In this document: positions 1-14,194 of the stretch, piece after piece
Position numbering within the stretch: the first letter of the stretch is position 1
Layout: each line of letters opens with the position of its first letter
Source of the DNA: Procambarus clarkii
Lineage: Eukaryota; Arthropoda; Malacostraca; Decapoda; Cambaridae
Length of the DNA: 64,000 nt
NCBI RefSeq assembly: GCF_040958095.1
Contig: NC_091185.1
Span: forward strand, 15,100,333 to 15,164,332
Direction of reading: 5' to 3'
The notes under the pieces: generated by a model
The model's input: only the letters and a program-made list of their open reading frames with translations
Databases searched by the model: none
Told to the model about the DNA's origin: nothing
Translations under genes and position numbers: made by a program

Positions 1-3000
1 CACACCGTGTGCTGTACTACTACTACCAGACACACCGTGTGCTGTACTACTACCAGACACACCATGTGCTGTACTACTACCAGACACACCGTGTGCTGTA
101 CTACTACCAGACACACCGTGTGCTGTACTACTACCAGACACACCGTGTGCTGTACTACTACCAGACACACCATGTGCTGTACTACTACCAGACACACCAT
201 GTGCTGTACTACTACCAGACACACCGTGTGCTGTACTACTACCAGACACACCGTGTGCTGTACTACTACTACCAGACACACCGTGTGCTGTACTACTACT
301 ACCAGACACACCGCGTGCTTTACTACTACTACCAGACACACCGTGTGCTGTACTACTACTACCAGACACACCATGTGCTGTACTGCTACTACCAGACACA
401 CCGTGTGCTGTACTACTACCAGACACACCATGTGCTGTACTACTACCAGACACACCATGTGCTGTACTACTACCAGACACACCGTGTGCTGTACTACTAC
501 TACCAGACACACCATGTGCTGTACTACTACCAGACACACCGTGTGCTGTACTACTACTACCAGACACACCGTGTGCTGTACTACTACTACCAGACACACC
601 ATGTGCTGTACTACTACCAGACACACCGTGTGCTGTACTACTACTACCAGACACACCGTGTGCTGTACTACTACTACCAGACACACCGTGTGCTGTACTA
701 CTACTACCAGACACACCGTGTGCTGTACTACTACCAGACACACTGTGTGCTGTACTACTACTACCAGACACACCGTGTGCTGTACTACTACTACCAGACA
801 CACCATGTGCTGTACTGCTACTACCAGACACACCATGTGCTGTACTACTACTACCAGACACACCATGTGCTGTACTACTACCAGACACACCGTGTGCTGT
901 ACTACTACTACCAGACACACCGTGTGCTGTACTACTACTACCAGACACACCGTGTGCTGTACTACTACTACCAGACACACCATGTGCTGTACTGCTACTA
1001 CCAGACACACCGTGTGCTGTACTACTACCAGACACACCATGTGCTGTACTACTACCAGACACACCATGTGCTGTACTACTACCAGACACACCGTGTGCTG
1101 TACTACTACCAGACACACCGCGTGCTTTACTACTACTACCAGACACACCGTGTGCTGTACTACTACTACCAGACACACCGTGTGCTGTACTACTACCAGA
1201 CACACCATGTGCTGTACTACTACTACCAGACCCACCGCGTGCTGTACTGCTACTACCAGACACACCGTGTGCTGTACTACTACCAGACACACCGTGTGCT
1301 GTACTACTACTACCAGACACACCGTGTGCTGTACTACTACCAGACACACCATGTGCTGTACTACTACCAGACACACCGTGTGCTGTTACTACCAGACACA
1401 CCGTGTGCTGTACTACTACCAGATACACCGTGTGCTGTACTACTACTACCAGACACACCATGTGCTGTACTACTACTACCAGACACACCGTGTGCTGTAC
1501 TACTACCAGACACACCGTGTGCTGTACTACTACTACCAGACACACCATGTGCTGTACTACTACTACCAGACACACCGTGTGCTGTACTACTACCAGACAC
1601 ACCGTGTGCTGTACTACTACCAGACACACCGTGTGCTTTACTACTACCAGACACACCGTGTGGTGCTGTACTACTACTACCAGACACACCGTGTGCTGTA
1701 CTACTACCAGACACACCATGTGCTGTACTACTACCAGACACACCGTGTGCTGTACTACTACCAGACACACCGTGTGCAGTACTACTACCAGACACGCCAT
1801 GTGCTGTACTACTACCAGACACACCGTGTGTTGTACTACTACCAGACACACCGTGTGCTGTACTACTACCAGACACACCGTGTGCTGTACTACTACCAGA
1901 CACACCGTGTGCTGTACTACTACCAGACACACCATGTGCTGTACTACTACCAGACACGCCGTGTGCTGTACTACTACCAGACACACCGTGTGCTGTACTA
2001 CTACCAGACACACCGTGTGCTCTACTACTACCAGACACACCGTGTGCTGTACTACTACCAGACACACCGTGTGCTGTACTACTACCAGACACGCCATGTG
2101 CTGTACTACTACCAGATACACCGTGTGCTGTACTACTACCAGACACACCGTGTGCTGTACTACTACCAGACACACCGTGTGCTGTACTACTACCAGACAC
2201 ACCGTGTGCTGTACTACTACCAGACACACCATGTGCTGTACTACTACCAGACACGCCGTGTGCTGTACTACTACCAGACACACCGTGTGCTGTACTACTA
2301 CCAGACACACCGTGTGCTGTACTACTACCAGACACACCGTGTGCTGTACTACTACTACCAGACACACCGTGTGCTGTACTACTACCAGACACACCGTGTG
2401 CTGTACTACTACCAGACACACCGTGTGCTGTACTACTACCAGACACACCGTGTGCTGTACTACTACCAGACACGCCATGTGCTGTACTACTACCAGACAC
2501 ACCGTGTGCTGTACTACTACTACCAGACACACCATGTGCTGTACTACTACCAGACACACCATGTGCTGTACTACTACCAGACACACCGTGTGCTGTACTA
2601 CTACCAGACACACCGTGTGCTGTACTACTACCAGACACACCGTGTGCTGTACTACTACCAGACACGCCGTGTGCTGTACTACTACCAGACACACCATGTG
2701 CTGTACTACTACCAGACACACCATGTGCTGTACTACTACTACCAGACACACCATGTGCTGTACTACTTCTACCAGACACACCATGTTCTGTAGTACTACT
2801 ACCAGACACACCGCGTGCTTTACTACTACTACCAGACACACCGTGTGCTGTACTACTACCAGACACACCATGTGCTGTACTACTACTACCAGACACACCG
2901 CGTGCTTTACTACTACTACCAGACACACCATGTGCTGTACTACTTCCAGACACACCATGTGCTGTACTACTACTACCAGACACACCATGTGCTGTACTAC

Positions 3001-5590
3001 TACTACCAGACACACCGCGTGCTTTACTACTACTACCAGACACACCATGTGCTGTACTACTACCAGACACACCATGTGCTGTACTACTACTACCAGATAC
3101 ACCATGTGCTGTACTACTACTACCAGACACACCGTGTGCTGTACTACTACCAGACACACCATGTGCTGTACTACTACCAGACACACCGTGTGCTGTACTA
3201 CTACTACCAGACACACCGTGTGCTGTACTACTACTACCAGACACACCATGTGCTGTACTACTACCAGACACCGTGTGCTGTACTACTACTACCAGACACA
3301 CCGCGTGCTTTACTACTACTACCAGACACACCGTGTGCTGTACTACTACTACCAGACACACCATGTGCTGTACTGCTACTACCAGACACACCGTGTGCTG
3401 CACTACTACCAGACACACCGTGTGCTGTACTACTACCAGACACACCATGTGCTGTACTACTACCAGACACACCGTGTGCTGTACTACTACCAGACACACC
3501 ATGTGCTGTACTACTACTACCAGATACACCATGTGCTGTACTACTACTACCAGACACACCGTGTGCTGTACTACTACCAGACACACCATGTGCTGTACTA
3601 CTACCAGACACACCGTGTGCTGTACTACTACTACCAGACACACCGTGTGCTGTACTACTACTACCAGACACACCATGTGCTGTACTACTACCAGACACAC
3701 CGTGTGCTGTACTACTACTACCAGAGACACCGTGTGCTGTACTACTACCAGACACACCATGTGCTGTACTACTACCAGACACACCGTGTGCTGTACTACT
3801 ACTACCAGACACACCGTGTGCTGTACTACTACTACCAGACACACCATGTGCTGTACTACTACCAGACACACCGTGTGCTGTACTACTACTACCAGACACA
3901 CCATGTGCTGTACTACTACTACCAGACACACCATGTGCTGTACTACTACCAGACACACCGTGTGCTGTACTACTACTACCAGACACACCGTGTGCTGTAC
4001 TACTACTACCAGACACACCGTGTGCTGTACTACTACTACCAGACACACCGTGTGCTGTACTACTACCAGACACACTGTGTGCTGTACTACTACTACCAGA
4101 CACACCGTGTGCTGTACTACTACTACCAGACACACCATGTGCTGTACTACTACTACCAGACACACCATGTGCTGTACTACTACTACCAGACACACCATGT
4201 GCTGTACTACTACCAGACACACCGTGTGCTGTACTACTACTACCAGACACACTGTGTGCTGTACTACTACTACCAGACACACCGTGTGCTGTACTACTAC
4301 TACCAGACACACCATGTGCTGTACTACTACTACCAGGCACACCGTGTGCTGTACTACTACCAGACACACCGTGTGCTGTACTACTACTACCAGACACACC
4401 GTGTGCTGTACTACTACTAGACACACCGTGTGCTGTACTACTACTACCAGACACACCGTGTGCTGTACTACTACCAGACACACCGTGTGCTGTACTACTA
4501 CTACCAGACACACCGTGTGCTGTACTACTACTACCAGACACACCGTGTGCTGTACTACTAACAGACACACCGTGTGCTGTACTACTACTACCAGACACAC
4601 CGTGTGCTGTACTACTACCAGACACACCATGTGCTGTACTACTACCAGACACACCGTGTGCTGTACTACTACCAGACACACCGTGTGCTGTACTACTACC
4701 AGACACACCGTGTGCTGTACTACTACCAGACACACCATGTGCTGTACTACTACCAGACACACCATGTGCTGTACTACTACCAGACACACCGTGTGCTGTA
4801 CTACTACCAGACACACCGTGTGCTGTACTACTACTACCAGACACACCGTGTGCTGTACTACTACTACCAGACACACCGCGTGCTTTACTACTACTACCAG
4901 ACACACCGTGTGCTGTACTACTACTACCAGACACACCATGTGCTGTACTGCTACTACCAGACACACCGTGTGCTGTACTACTACCAGACACACCATGTGC
5001 TGTACTACTACCAGACACACCATGTGCTGTACTACTACCAGACACACCGTGTGCTGTACTACTACCAGACACACCGCGTGCTTTACTACTACTACCAGAC
5101 ACACCGTGTGCTGTACTACTACTACCAGACACACCGTGTGCTGTACTACTACCAGACACACCATGTGCTGTACTACTACTACCAGACCCACCGCGTGCTG
5201 TACTGCTACTACCAGACACACCGTGTGCTGTACTACTACCAGACACACCGTGTGCTGTACTACTACTACCAGACACACCGTGTGCTGTACTACTACCAGA
5301 CACACCATGTGCTGTACTACTACCAGACACACCGTGTGCTGTTACTACCAGACACACCGTGTGCTGTACTACTACCAGATACACCGTGTGCTGTACTACT
5401 ACTACCAGACACACCATGTGCTGTACTACTACTACCAGACACACCGTGTGCTGTACTACTACCAGACACACCGTGTGCTGTACTACTACTACCAGACACA
5501 CCATGTGCTGTACTACTACTACCAGACACACCGTGTGCTGTACTACTACCAGACACACTGCGTGCTGTACTACTACTACCAGACATACCA
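1..5590. repeat. 27/30-bp minisatellite array
   Basis: Roughly 200 head-to-tail copies of a unit built on CAGACACACCGTGTGCTGTA followed by two or three further ACT/TAC triplets, giving 27-bp and 30-bp variants. Common variants are GTGTGC or ATGTGC, a rarer GCGTGCTTT form, and a TACTGCTAC form near 381, 813, 990, 3371 and 4946. Both unit lengths are multiples of three and lack stops in several frames, so open frames of up to about 1.9 kb of codons exist on both strands. This is a property of the repeat and not evidence of a gene. Phase breaks of 2 bp occur near 1386, 3268 and 5341. The array extends past the left edge of the window and ends at a T-rich stretch near 5595. Confidence 0.97.
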
Positions 5591-6195
5591 TGTTGCTTTT
5601 TTATTTTTTTGCAGGGATATTCTGCAAGGGGCCTCAGTCTCTGACTGGCCCTTTAAGTGTTGCTGGTTTATGTTTTTCTTAGGCGGAGTATGAGTATTTA
5701 TGTGAACCATCACATCTTGTATTATCATACCTCATCTGCCCTAAGATCCCCTGCTCCACCAGCACATCCTGTATTATCATACCTCACTGTTTTGCCCTGA
5801 AGGGGTTGGGGAACTTGTGACTCAAACCTCCAAAATAGAGTTCGTTGCACCAGACTGTTACTTGCATACAGATGGGCAGTGTTCCAACCACTCTCTGATG
5901 AAATAAACCACCAACTTCAGCAGCCACACTCCCGCTATCGTCGATCGACCAGCAATGGACACTGGAGTGCTTGAAATTTACCAAGGAGATTACCCTATAC
6001 ACCTCTTGATCTTGGAGAGGGGTTCAGAATCACATACTTAGGGTTGTGGCTCCAACACTGGCCTCGTTGTCTTGTGTACACTCCCTACTTGAGCCGCTGT
6101 GGCTTCCCACTCTCTCCTTGTTTGGAATGTTCTCCAAAATCCCCCCTTTCCTGCATTAATATCTTCCTCCAGCCTGTCTGCATCCTTGACCCCTC
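5591..6195. other. gene-free sequence next to the minisatellite
   Basis: No coding region, RNA gene or recognisable element seen. A short phrase around TGTATTATCATACCTCA occurs twice (near 5716 and 5768), suggesting a small local duplication. The open frames here are short and show no protein-family features. Confidence 0.5.
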
Positions 6196-6290
6196 TCTTT
6201 CTCTCTCTCTCCCGCTTTCTGGAAAACCTAACCAGGACAAGAGCAAAAGCCAGCTAACAAAATTATATAATAAACAAAGAAAACATATTG
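6196..6290 (+). repeat. inverted copy of a CT-rich leader-like repeat
   Basis: A short (CT)n tract followed by a segment containing GGACAAGAGCAAAAGCCAGC and an AT-rich tail. The reverse complement of the same block lies at about 7870-7961, directly before the long (AG)n tract. The two copies are about 1.6 kb apart in opposite orientation, with over 30 identical bases in the core. This suggests two copies of a dispersed element with a CT/AG microsatellite at one end. The element's class is not recognised. Confidence 0.6.
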
Positions 6291-7196
6291 TTGTGACCCC
6301 AAGTAGCCTGAAGAACGAGTTTACCCCAATAAGAGTTATTGGGCAATCTGGACCTGATAGAGAGGTCAGAAGAAGTATAGATATATGTATATATACTAAA
6401 TACATGATAAATGGCAGTGAATAATTGAAAAGCATGAGCAGAGGATGAGCATGTAAATAAGTGACATGGAATGAGATGTCGATGTTTTGGTGACATGATG
6501 TGAGGCTCGTGGCACATCGTGACCATACTTGAGTCACAGAAGTCATGAGAGAGGGTTGTACTTAGCCGAGCTCCTGGCAGAGGAGGAACCCCTAACTGTG
6601 TGCTCATTCAAGAGGAGGGAACCAGGCTGGCGTTTATGTCTGACGCCTGTTGTAAGAATTAATGTACTCAAGTCTGGAGCAGAAAAGCTGTGAGGCAGTC
6701 TTAAAGAGACCTTATTGGATGTCTTAGAGGACGCCATCTGGGAGCTGCAGCTGATTGAATGTCCTCCAAATACAAATTCTGCGGTAAGCTAATATAATAG
6801 TTGTTACAGTGGTTGCCTGTGACTGATCGTGTGCCCAGCGATCATAGCAAGTGTTTATGTATATAGAATATACATTTTATTGAGCCAGTGAACTATGATA
6901 AGAGAGTCGAGATAAGAGAACATGCAGGAGGGATCAGCGATACGTCCGCCCTCGCCAAAGGTCAAAGGCAACAGAGTGAGGGAGGCCCCAGCCTCGCGAC
7001 CAGGGAGTCGGCCTGAGACATGTCTGGATATGTCCCAAGTGGACCCGCCCAGGATGCGGGAGTACCGTCGCAGCGACGCAATAGTGTTTGAAGAGATGTC
7101 GGATGGATTTAATACAATACAATACATTACACTGTCAATACATTTAATTGTGTTCTGTAAAGAAAATGTTTATTATGGCATGATGATGAATTTGCA
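6291..7196. other. gene-free sequence, unrecognised
   Basis: No credible gene found. The stretch is moderately AT-rich with only short open frames. It could be part of a long terminal repeat or leader belonging to the gag fragment further right, but I see no LTR ends or target duplication to support that. Confidence 0.35.
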
Positions 7197-7316
7197 AGTT
7201 TGTGTGGGACAATTGCAAAGTTTGTGTGGGAGAACTGCAATGTTTGTGTGGGAGAAGTGCAACGTTTGTGTGGGAGAACTGCAACCTTTGTATGGGAAAG
7301 TTACAACGTTCGTGTA
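7197..7316 (+). repeat. 22-bp tandem repeat, about 5 copies
   Basis: Five diverged copies of a 22-bp unit of the form AGTTTGTGTGGGAGAACTGC plus AA, followed by a partial sixth copy. The copies differ at several positions, so the array is old or slowly homogenised. It lies in gene-free sequence; no function is apparent. Confidence 0.85.
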
Positions 7317-7869
7317 GTAGAAGTTAGTGAGAGAACTTCGTGCCAGAGGAGTACAAGCTATACTGTAAGGTGAAGATGGACTTCCAGTGAGAAGTGGAAC
7401 TTCGTGGACCTAGTGAATCTTCGAGCTGTGTAGGGAGCTACACGTCGTCTGTGTGAAGCGTTTGGAGAGAGCTTCATTGACATTAAATGAGGACTTCATT
7501 GCAGCTGGTGCTGCAGGAATGCTTTACATATTTTGAGGACCCAGATGATGATTGTAATAGGGAAAAGAATAATTCCATTTACCTCGAATAATGAAATAGA
7601 GGATCATAAGGACCTTGATATCTGAGGGAGTGCTTGATTGTGTTATTGGCGTGAAAGGGACTGTGCAAGGAGAGAGATTGATGCTCTTGTAGAGTAGGAA
7701 ATATATGAATATTATATGTGTCATGTATTGCAGCCTAAAGCAGTGAAAGAAGCAGAAGGCTCTGGACTGAAGTTCAGGCAGCAGCCTGGTACAGTTATAG
7801 GTCGGAGTAATAAGGCGATATAGGAGTGTTATCAGTTGGTAGCTGCCTAAAAGGTTATATTGTTTTATC
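7317..7869. other. gene-free sequence
   Basis: No gene or element recognised. It lies between a short tandem repeat and the leader-like repeat that precedes the long (AG)n tract. Confidence 0.35.
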
Positions 7870-7957
7870 GCTATTCATGTGTATGAATATTGTATGTTGT
7901 ATTGTAATAAATTTTTTTGTTAGCTGGCTTTTGCTCTTGTCCTGGTGAGGCTTCCTG

Positions 7958-7961
<4 letters not shown>
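7870..7961 (-). repeat. leader-like repeat, second (inverted) copy
   Basis: Reverse-complement partner of the block at 6196-6290. It carries an AATAAA hexamer near 7906, then GCTGGCTTTTGCTCTTGTCC, then passes straight into (AG)n. A decayed retrotransposon gag follows the (AG)n tract, so this block could be the end of its LTR or leader, but that link is unproven. Confidence 0.5.
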
Positions 7962-9909
<1,948 letters not shown>

Positions 9910-9927
9910 CGACAGGGCAAGAGAGTT

Positions 9928-10682
9928 GAAAAACAGCGCCATCTGTTGTCTGTAAGAGCAACACCCTTGCTATACTAATTATGTTACAATTCCATTGCAA
10001 TGTTTCTGTCTGCATTGATAAATTGAAATTTCATAGATTTTGATTTATTTTCATTTTGATTGAACTATTTTGTGTGAATTGCATTGAAATTGAGCTGTGT
10101 TGTTCACCATACCGTTCATTTCGTGAGTATAGTTTCTTTTATTATTTTTTCATATTTTCATTTAATTTTTTAACTGTTTTTCTTATATTTGAGTGATGGG
10201 AACATCAGACCACTTAATGTTCCCAATTTTCTGTTGGGAACATCAGACCACTTAATGTTCCCAATTTTCTGTTGGGAACATCAGACCATTTGGGAAGGCA
10301 TCGGACGATGGAGTGGAGAATGGTGGGGATGACGAGGGGACGGAAGCGAGAGATGGTGAGGAGGACGAGGGGTACAAGGGAGGCTGTAATGGTGGAAAAG
10401 GACGATGGCACGGAGGAGTTTGGGATAGTGGGGTCGAGGGGATGGGGGAATGGAGAATGGTGAGGAGGACAAAGGGACAAGGGAGTGGGACATGGTGGGA
10501 AGGAAGAGTGGATGGTGGAGAGGGGAATGGAGGGGAGGACGAGGGGACGGTGGAGTGGGGAATGGTTGGGAGGCGAGTGAGGCAGGAATGGTGGGTAGGA
10601 CTGGGGGACAGGGAAGGTTACTCTGGTTCAGCAACTTACATGCGTTGCTGAGCCACAGCAACGTGTGGCCGGGTACTGCTAG
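9928..10682 (+). mobile_element. non-autonomous Helitron 1 (5'-truncated)
   Basis: The left part is AT-rich and shares GCGCCATCTGTTG and related blocks with the neighbouring copies. A G/A-rich block fills 10310-10610. The right end has the Helitron signature: a hairpin at 10643-10663 (arms CGTTGCTG and CAGCAACG, 5-base loop), then CTAG at 10679-10682, followed by T. Helitrons are rolling-circle transposons whose 3' end is a short hairpin near a terminal CTRR and which insert between A and T. A 42-bp direct repeat containing the dyad GGGAACAT...ATGTTCCC lies at about 10198-10280. The 5' end is missing at the junction with the gag fragment. No protein is encoded. Confidence 0.8.
10643..10682 (+). 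terminator. Helitron 3' hairpin and CTAG end
   Basis: Eight-base-pair stem CGTTGCTG/CAGCAACG with loop AGCCA, 15 bases, then CTAG. In Helitrons this hairpin acts as the rolling-circle termination signal. It is a transposition signal and not a transcription terminator. Confidence 0.8.
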
Positions 10683-12146
10683 TGTATTTAAATAAAAATG
10701 GAAATGTTCATTTGTTCAAAATCGCTAATCTCCGAAAGTTCTTCACCGATTACTTTGAAATTTTCACACAATGTTCCATTTGCATCCGATCGAGTTTTTA
10801 TATACATACTATATTGATATCACGTCTCTGACAGATTTTTTTTTAACTGTGTTTTTCATGTGAGAAAAATCTTCAAAGCTCTTTACTGATTGCTTTGAAA
10901 TTTTGACACGACGTTGCATTCGAATAGGAGCGCGTTTTTCTATACCTACTATATACATGCCTCACCTGTAACAGGAAAAAAAACATTTTTTTTTTTTTAA
11001 ACAGTGCTCTCTGTTGGACGTAAGAGCAACACACGCTGTAATCTCCGAAAGACCTTTATACCGATTGCTTTGAAATTTTGACACAACGTTGCATTCAAAT
11101 AGGAGCATCTTTTTATATGCCTACTATATAGATGCCACCCCTGTGACAGGTAAAAACATGCGTTTTTGAAAAACAGCGCCATCTGTTGCACATAATGACA
11201 ACATTCACGCTATATAAATATATAACGAATTCCATTTCAATGTTTCCAGTTGCATTGATAAATTTTATTTTCATAGATTTCGTGTTATTTTATTTTTTAT
11301 TGAATTATTTTGTGTGACATTGTGTTGGAATTGAGCTGTGTTGTTTACCATACCGTTCATTTCGTAAGTACAAGTATAGATTCCACACCTGTGACAGGTA
11401 AAACAATGCTTTTCTTGAAAAACAGTGCCATCTGTTGCATGTAAGAGCAACACACACATGCTAGTCTAAATATGTTACAATTCCATTTCAATGGTTCTGA
11501 TTGCATTAATAAACTGAATTTTCATAGATTTTGATTTATTTTCATTTTGATATAATTATTTTGCGTGAATTGCATTGGAATTGAGCTGTGTTGTATTCCA
11601 GACCATTCATTTTGTGAGTATGATTTATTTTTATATTTTGTTCATATTTTCATCATTTTTTAACTGTTTTTCTTATATTTCAGTAATGGGAACATCAGAT
11701 CACTTAATGTTCCCAATTTTCTGATGGGAACATCAGACCATTTGGGAAGGCATCGGGCGAGGGAGTGGCGAATGGTGGGGATTACAAGGGGACGTAAGTA
11801 AGAGATGGTGGCGAGGACGAGGGGACAAGAGAGGGAGTAATGGTTGGGAAGGACGAGGGAACAAGGGAGGGAGTAATGGTTGGGAAGGACGAGGGGATGG
11901 GGGAATGGAGAATGGTGGGGAGGACAAAGGGACAGGGGAGTGGGGCATGGTGGGAAGGAAGAGGGGATAGGGGAGTGGGGAATGGTGGGGAGGACGAGGG
12001 ACGGTGGAGTGGGGAATGGTTGGGAGGCCGAGGAGACGGGTGAAGGGTGGAATGGTGGGGGAGGACTGGGGTCAGGGAAAGTTTCTGTAGCTCAACAATG
12101 CACATGCGTTGCTGAGCCACAGCAACCCATGGCAGGGTACTGCTAG
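10683..12146 (+). mobile_element. non-autonomous Helitron 2 (full length)
   Basis: Begins directly at the 3' end of Helitron 1 with an AT-rich start resembling the TCTATATAAATAAAAATGG start of Helitron 3, although the TC is altered here. The first 500 bp hold two or three diverged copies of a roughly 170-200-bp internal repeat (AATCTCCGAAAG ... GATTGCTTTGAAATTTTGAC ... GCGCCATCTGTTG). Next come the block GGAACATCAGACCATTTGGG near 11728 and a G/A-rich tract. The 3' hairpin is at 12108-12126 and CTAG at 12143-12146. No open reading frame of interest; mobilisation would need a helicase supplied elsewhere. Confidence 0.82.
12108..12146 (+). terminator. Helitron 3' hairpin and CTAG end
   Basis: Seven-base-pair stem GTTGCTG/CAGCAAC with loop AGCCA, then 16 bases, then CTAG, followed by T. 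Same structure as at 10643-10682. Confidence 0.8.
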
Positions 12147-12149
12147 TTA

Positions 12150-13558
12150 TCTATATAAATAAAAATGGAAATGTTCGTTTGTTCAAAATCGCTAATCTCC
12201 GAAAGTTCTTCACCGATTGCTTTGTAATTTTCACACAACGTTCTATTTGCATCTGAGCAGGTTTTTATATATACATACTGTATAGATGTCACGTCTGTGC
12301 TGGGAAAAACATGTTTATTTTGAAAAACGGTGATTTTTCTTGTGTTTTTCATGCGAGGGAAATCTTCGCAACCACTTTACCGATTTCTTTGAAATTTTGA
12401 CACAACGTTGCATTAGAATAATCGAGTGTTTTTATATACCTACTATATACATGCCTGAGCTGTGACACGAAAAACATGCTTTGTTTGAAAAACAGCGCCA
12501 TCTGTTGGACGTAAGAGCAACATACACTGTAATCTCCGAAAGTCCTTCACTGATTGCTTTAAAATTTTAACACAACGTTCCATTCGAATACGTGCAAAAT
12601 TTTATATACCTGCTATATAGATACCACACCAATGACAGTTTAAAACACGCTTTTTTTTTAAACAGCGCCATCTGTTGCACATATTAGCAACACGCTATAC
12701 TACATATGTTATGATTCCATTTCAATGTTTCCGATTTCATTGATAAGTTTAATTTTCAAATGATTTCGATTTATTTTCATTTTGATTTAATTATTTTGTG
12801 TGACATTGTGTTGGAATTGAGCTGTGTTGCATACCATACCATTCATTTCATAAGTAAAAGTATGGATGCCACACCTATGCTGGGTAAACACATTCTTTTT
12901 TAAGAAACCGTGCCATCTGTTGCACATAAGAGCAAAACACGCTGTACTAAATATGTTATGATTCCATTTCAATGTTTCCGATTTCATCGATAAATTTAAT
13001 TTTCATACATTTTTATTTCTTTTCATTTTGATTGATTTATTTTGTGTGAAATTGCATTGGAATTGAGCTGTGTTGTTTACCATACCATTCATTTCATGAG
13101 CATAGTTTATTTTTATTTTTTTTTTACATATTTTCATTTAATTTTTTAACTGTTTTTCTTTTATTTCAGTGATGGGAACATCAGATCACTTGATGTTCCC
13201 AATTTTCTGATGGGAACAACAGACCATTTGGAAAGGCATCGGATGAGGGAGTGGGGAATGGTGGGGATGAAAAAAAATGAAGGGACAAGAGAGGGGGTAA
13301 TGGTGTGGAAGGACTAGGGGATGGGGGAGTTTGGGATTGTGGGGATGAGGGGATGGGGGAATGGAGAGTGGTGGGGAGGACTAAAGGACAGGGGAGTGGG
13401 GCAAGGGGGAAGGAAGAGGGGATGGTAGAGTGGGGAATGGTGTGGAGGATGAGCGGACGGTGGAGTGGGATATGGTTTGGAGGCCAAGGAGATGGGTGAG
13501 AAGAGAATGCTGAGGAGGACTGGGGGACAGGGAAGGTTGCTGTGGCTCAGCAACACAC
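12150..13558 (+). mobile_element. non-autonomous Helitron 3 (3'-truncated)
   Basis: Starts with TCTATATAAATAAAAATGG immediately after an A, the expected Helitron 5' TC end in an A/T target, three bases after the CTAG end of Helitron 2. The internal repeat, the GGAACA(T/A)CAGACCATTTGG block near 13214 and the G/A-rich block at about 13230-13530 are all present. The copy stops within the terminal hairpin region near 13558, where an inverted Helitron fragment begins, so the CTAG end is lost. Confidence 0.8.
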
Positions 13559-14194
13559 ATTCCAACGCAATGTCACTAAAAATAATTAAATCAAAATGAA
13601 AATAAGTAAAAATTTATGAAAATTCAATTTATCAATGCAATCAGAAACATTGTAATGGAATCGTAACATATTTTGTATAGCTTGTGTTGGTCTTACGTGC
13701 CACAGATGGTGCTGTTTTTTTTAAAGCATGTTTTTACCTGTCACGGGTGTGGCATCTAAATAGTGTGTATATAAAAACACGCACCTATTTGAATGGAACG
13801 TTGTGTCAAAATTTCAAAACAATCGGTGAAGAACTTTCGGAGATTAAAGCGGTGTGTTGCTCCTACGTCCTACAGATGGCGCTGTGTTTAAAAAAAAACA
13901 TGTTTTTCCCTGTCACAGGTAAGGTATGTATATAGTAGGTATATAAAAATGCTCGCCTTTTCCAATGCAACATTGTGTCAAAATTTCAAAGCAATCGGTA
14001 AAGAAGTTTCGAAGATTTCCCTCACATGAAAAACACATGAAAAACACAGTGTTTCAAAAAAAGCATGTTTTTGCCCGTCACATCGTGATATCAATATAGT
14101 ATGTATATAAAAACCCGCTCAGAAGCGAATGGAACGTTGTGTGAAAATTTCAGAGCAATCGGTGAAGAACTTTCGGAGATTAGCGATTTTTCCT
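13559..14194 (-). mobile_element. inverted Helitron fragment
   Basis: Reverse complement of the first 600 bp of the same Helitron family: the ATTGCATTGATAAATT block, two copies of the ACAGATGGCGCTG block, and the CCGAAAGTTCTTCACCGATT block ending near 14190. The extreme 5' terminus is missing at the junction with the RT fragment. The 3'-truncated Helitron 3 and this piece meet head to head near 13558. Confidence 0.8.

Noticed and set aside
1..5590. CRISPR-like appearance (regular short repeats).
   Set aside because: There are no unique spacers; units are contiguous and the sequence is eukaryotic.
7..5693. Very long open frames (up to about 1900 codons) across the left array, on both strands.
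   Set aside because: They are translations of 27/30-bp tandem units whose lengths are multiples of three. No start context, domain or composition supports a protein.
10214..13565. Gly/Glu-rich or Pro/Ser-rich open frames in the Helitron cluster.
   Set aside because: They fall in the G/A-rich low-complexity block of each Helitron and are not conserved as proteins between copies.
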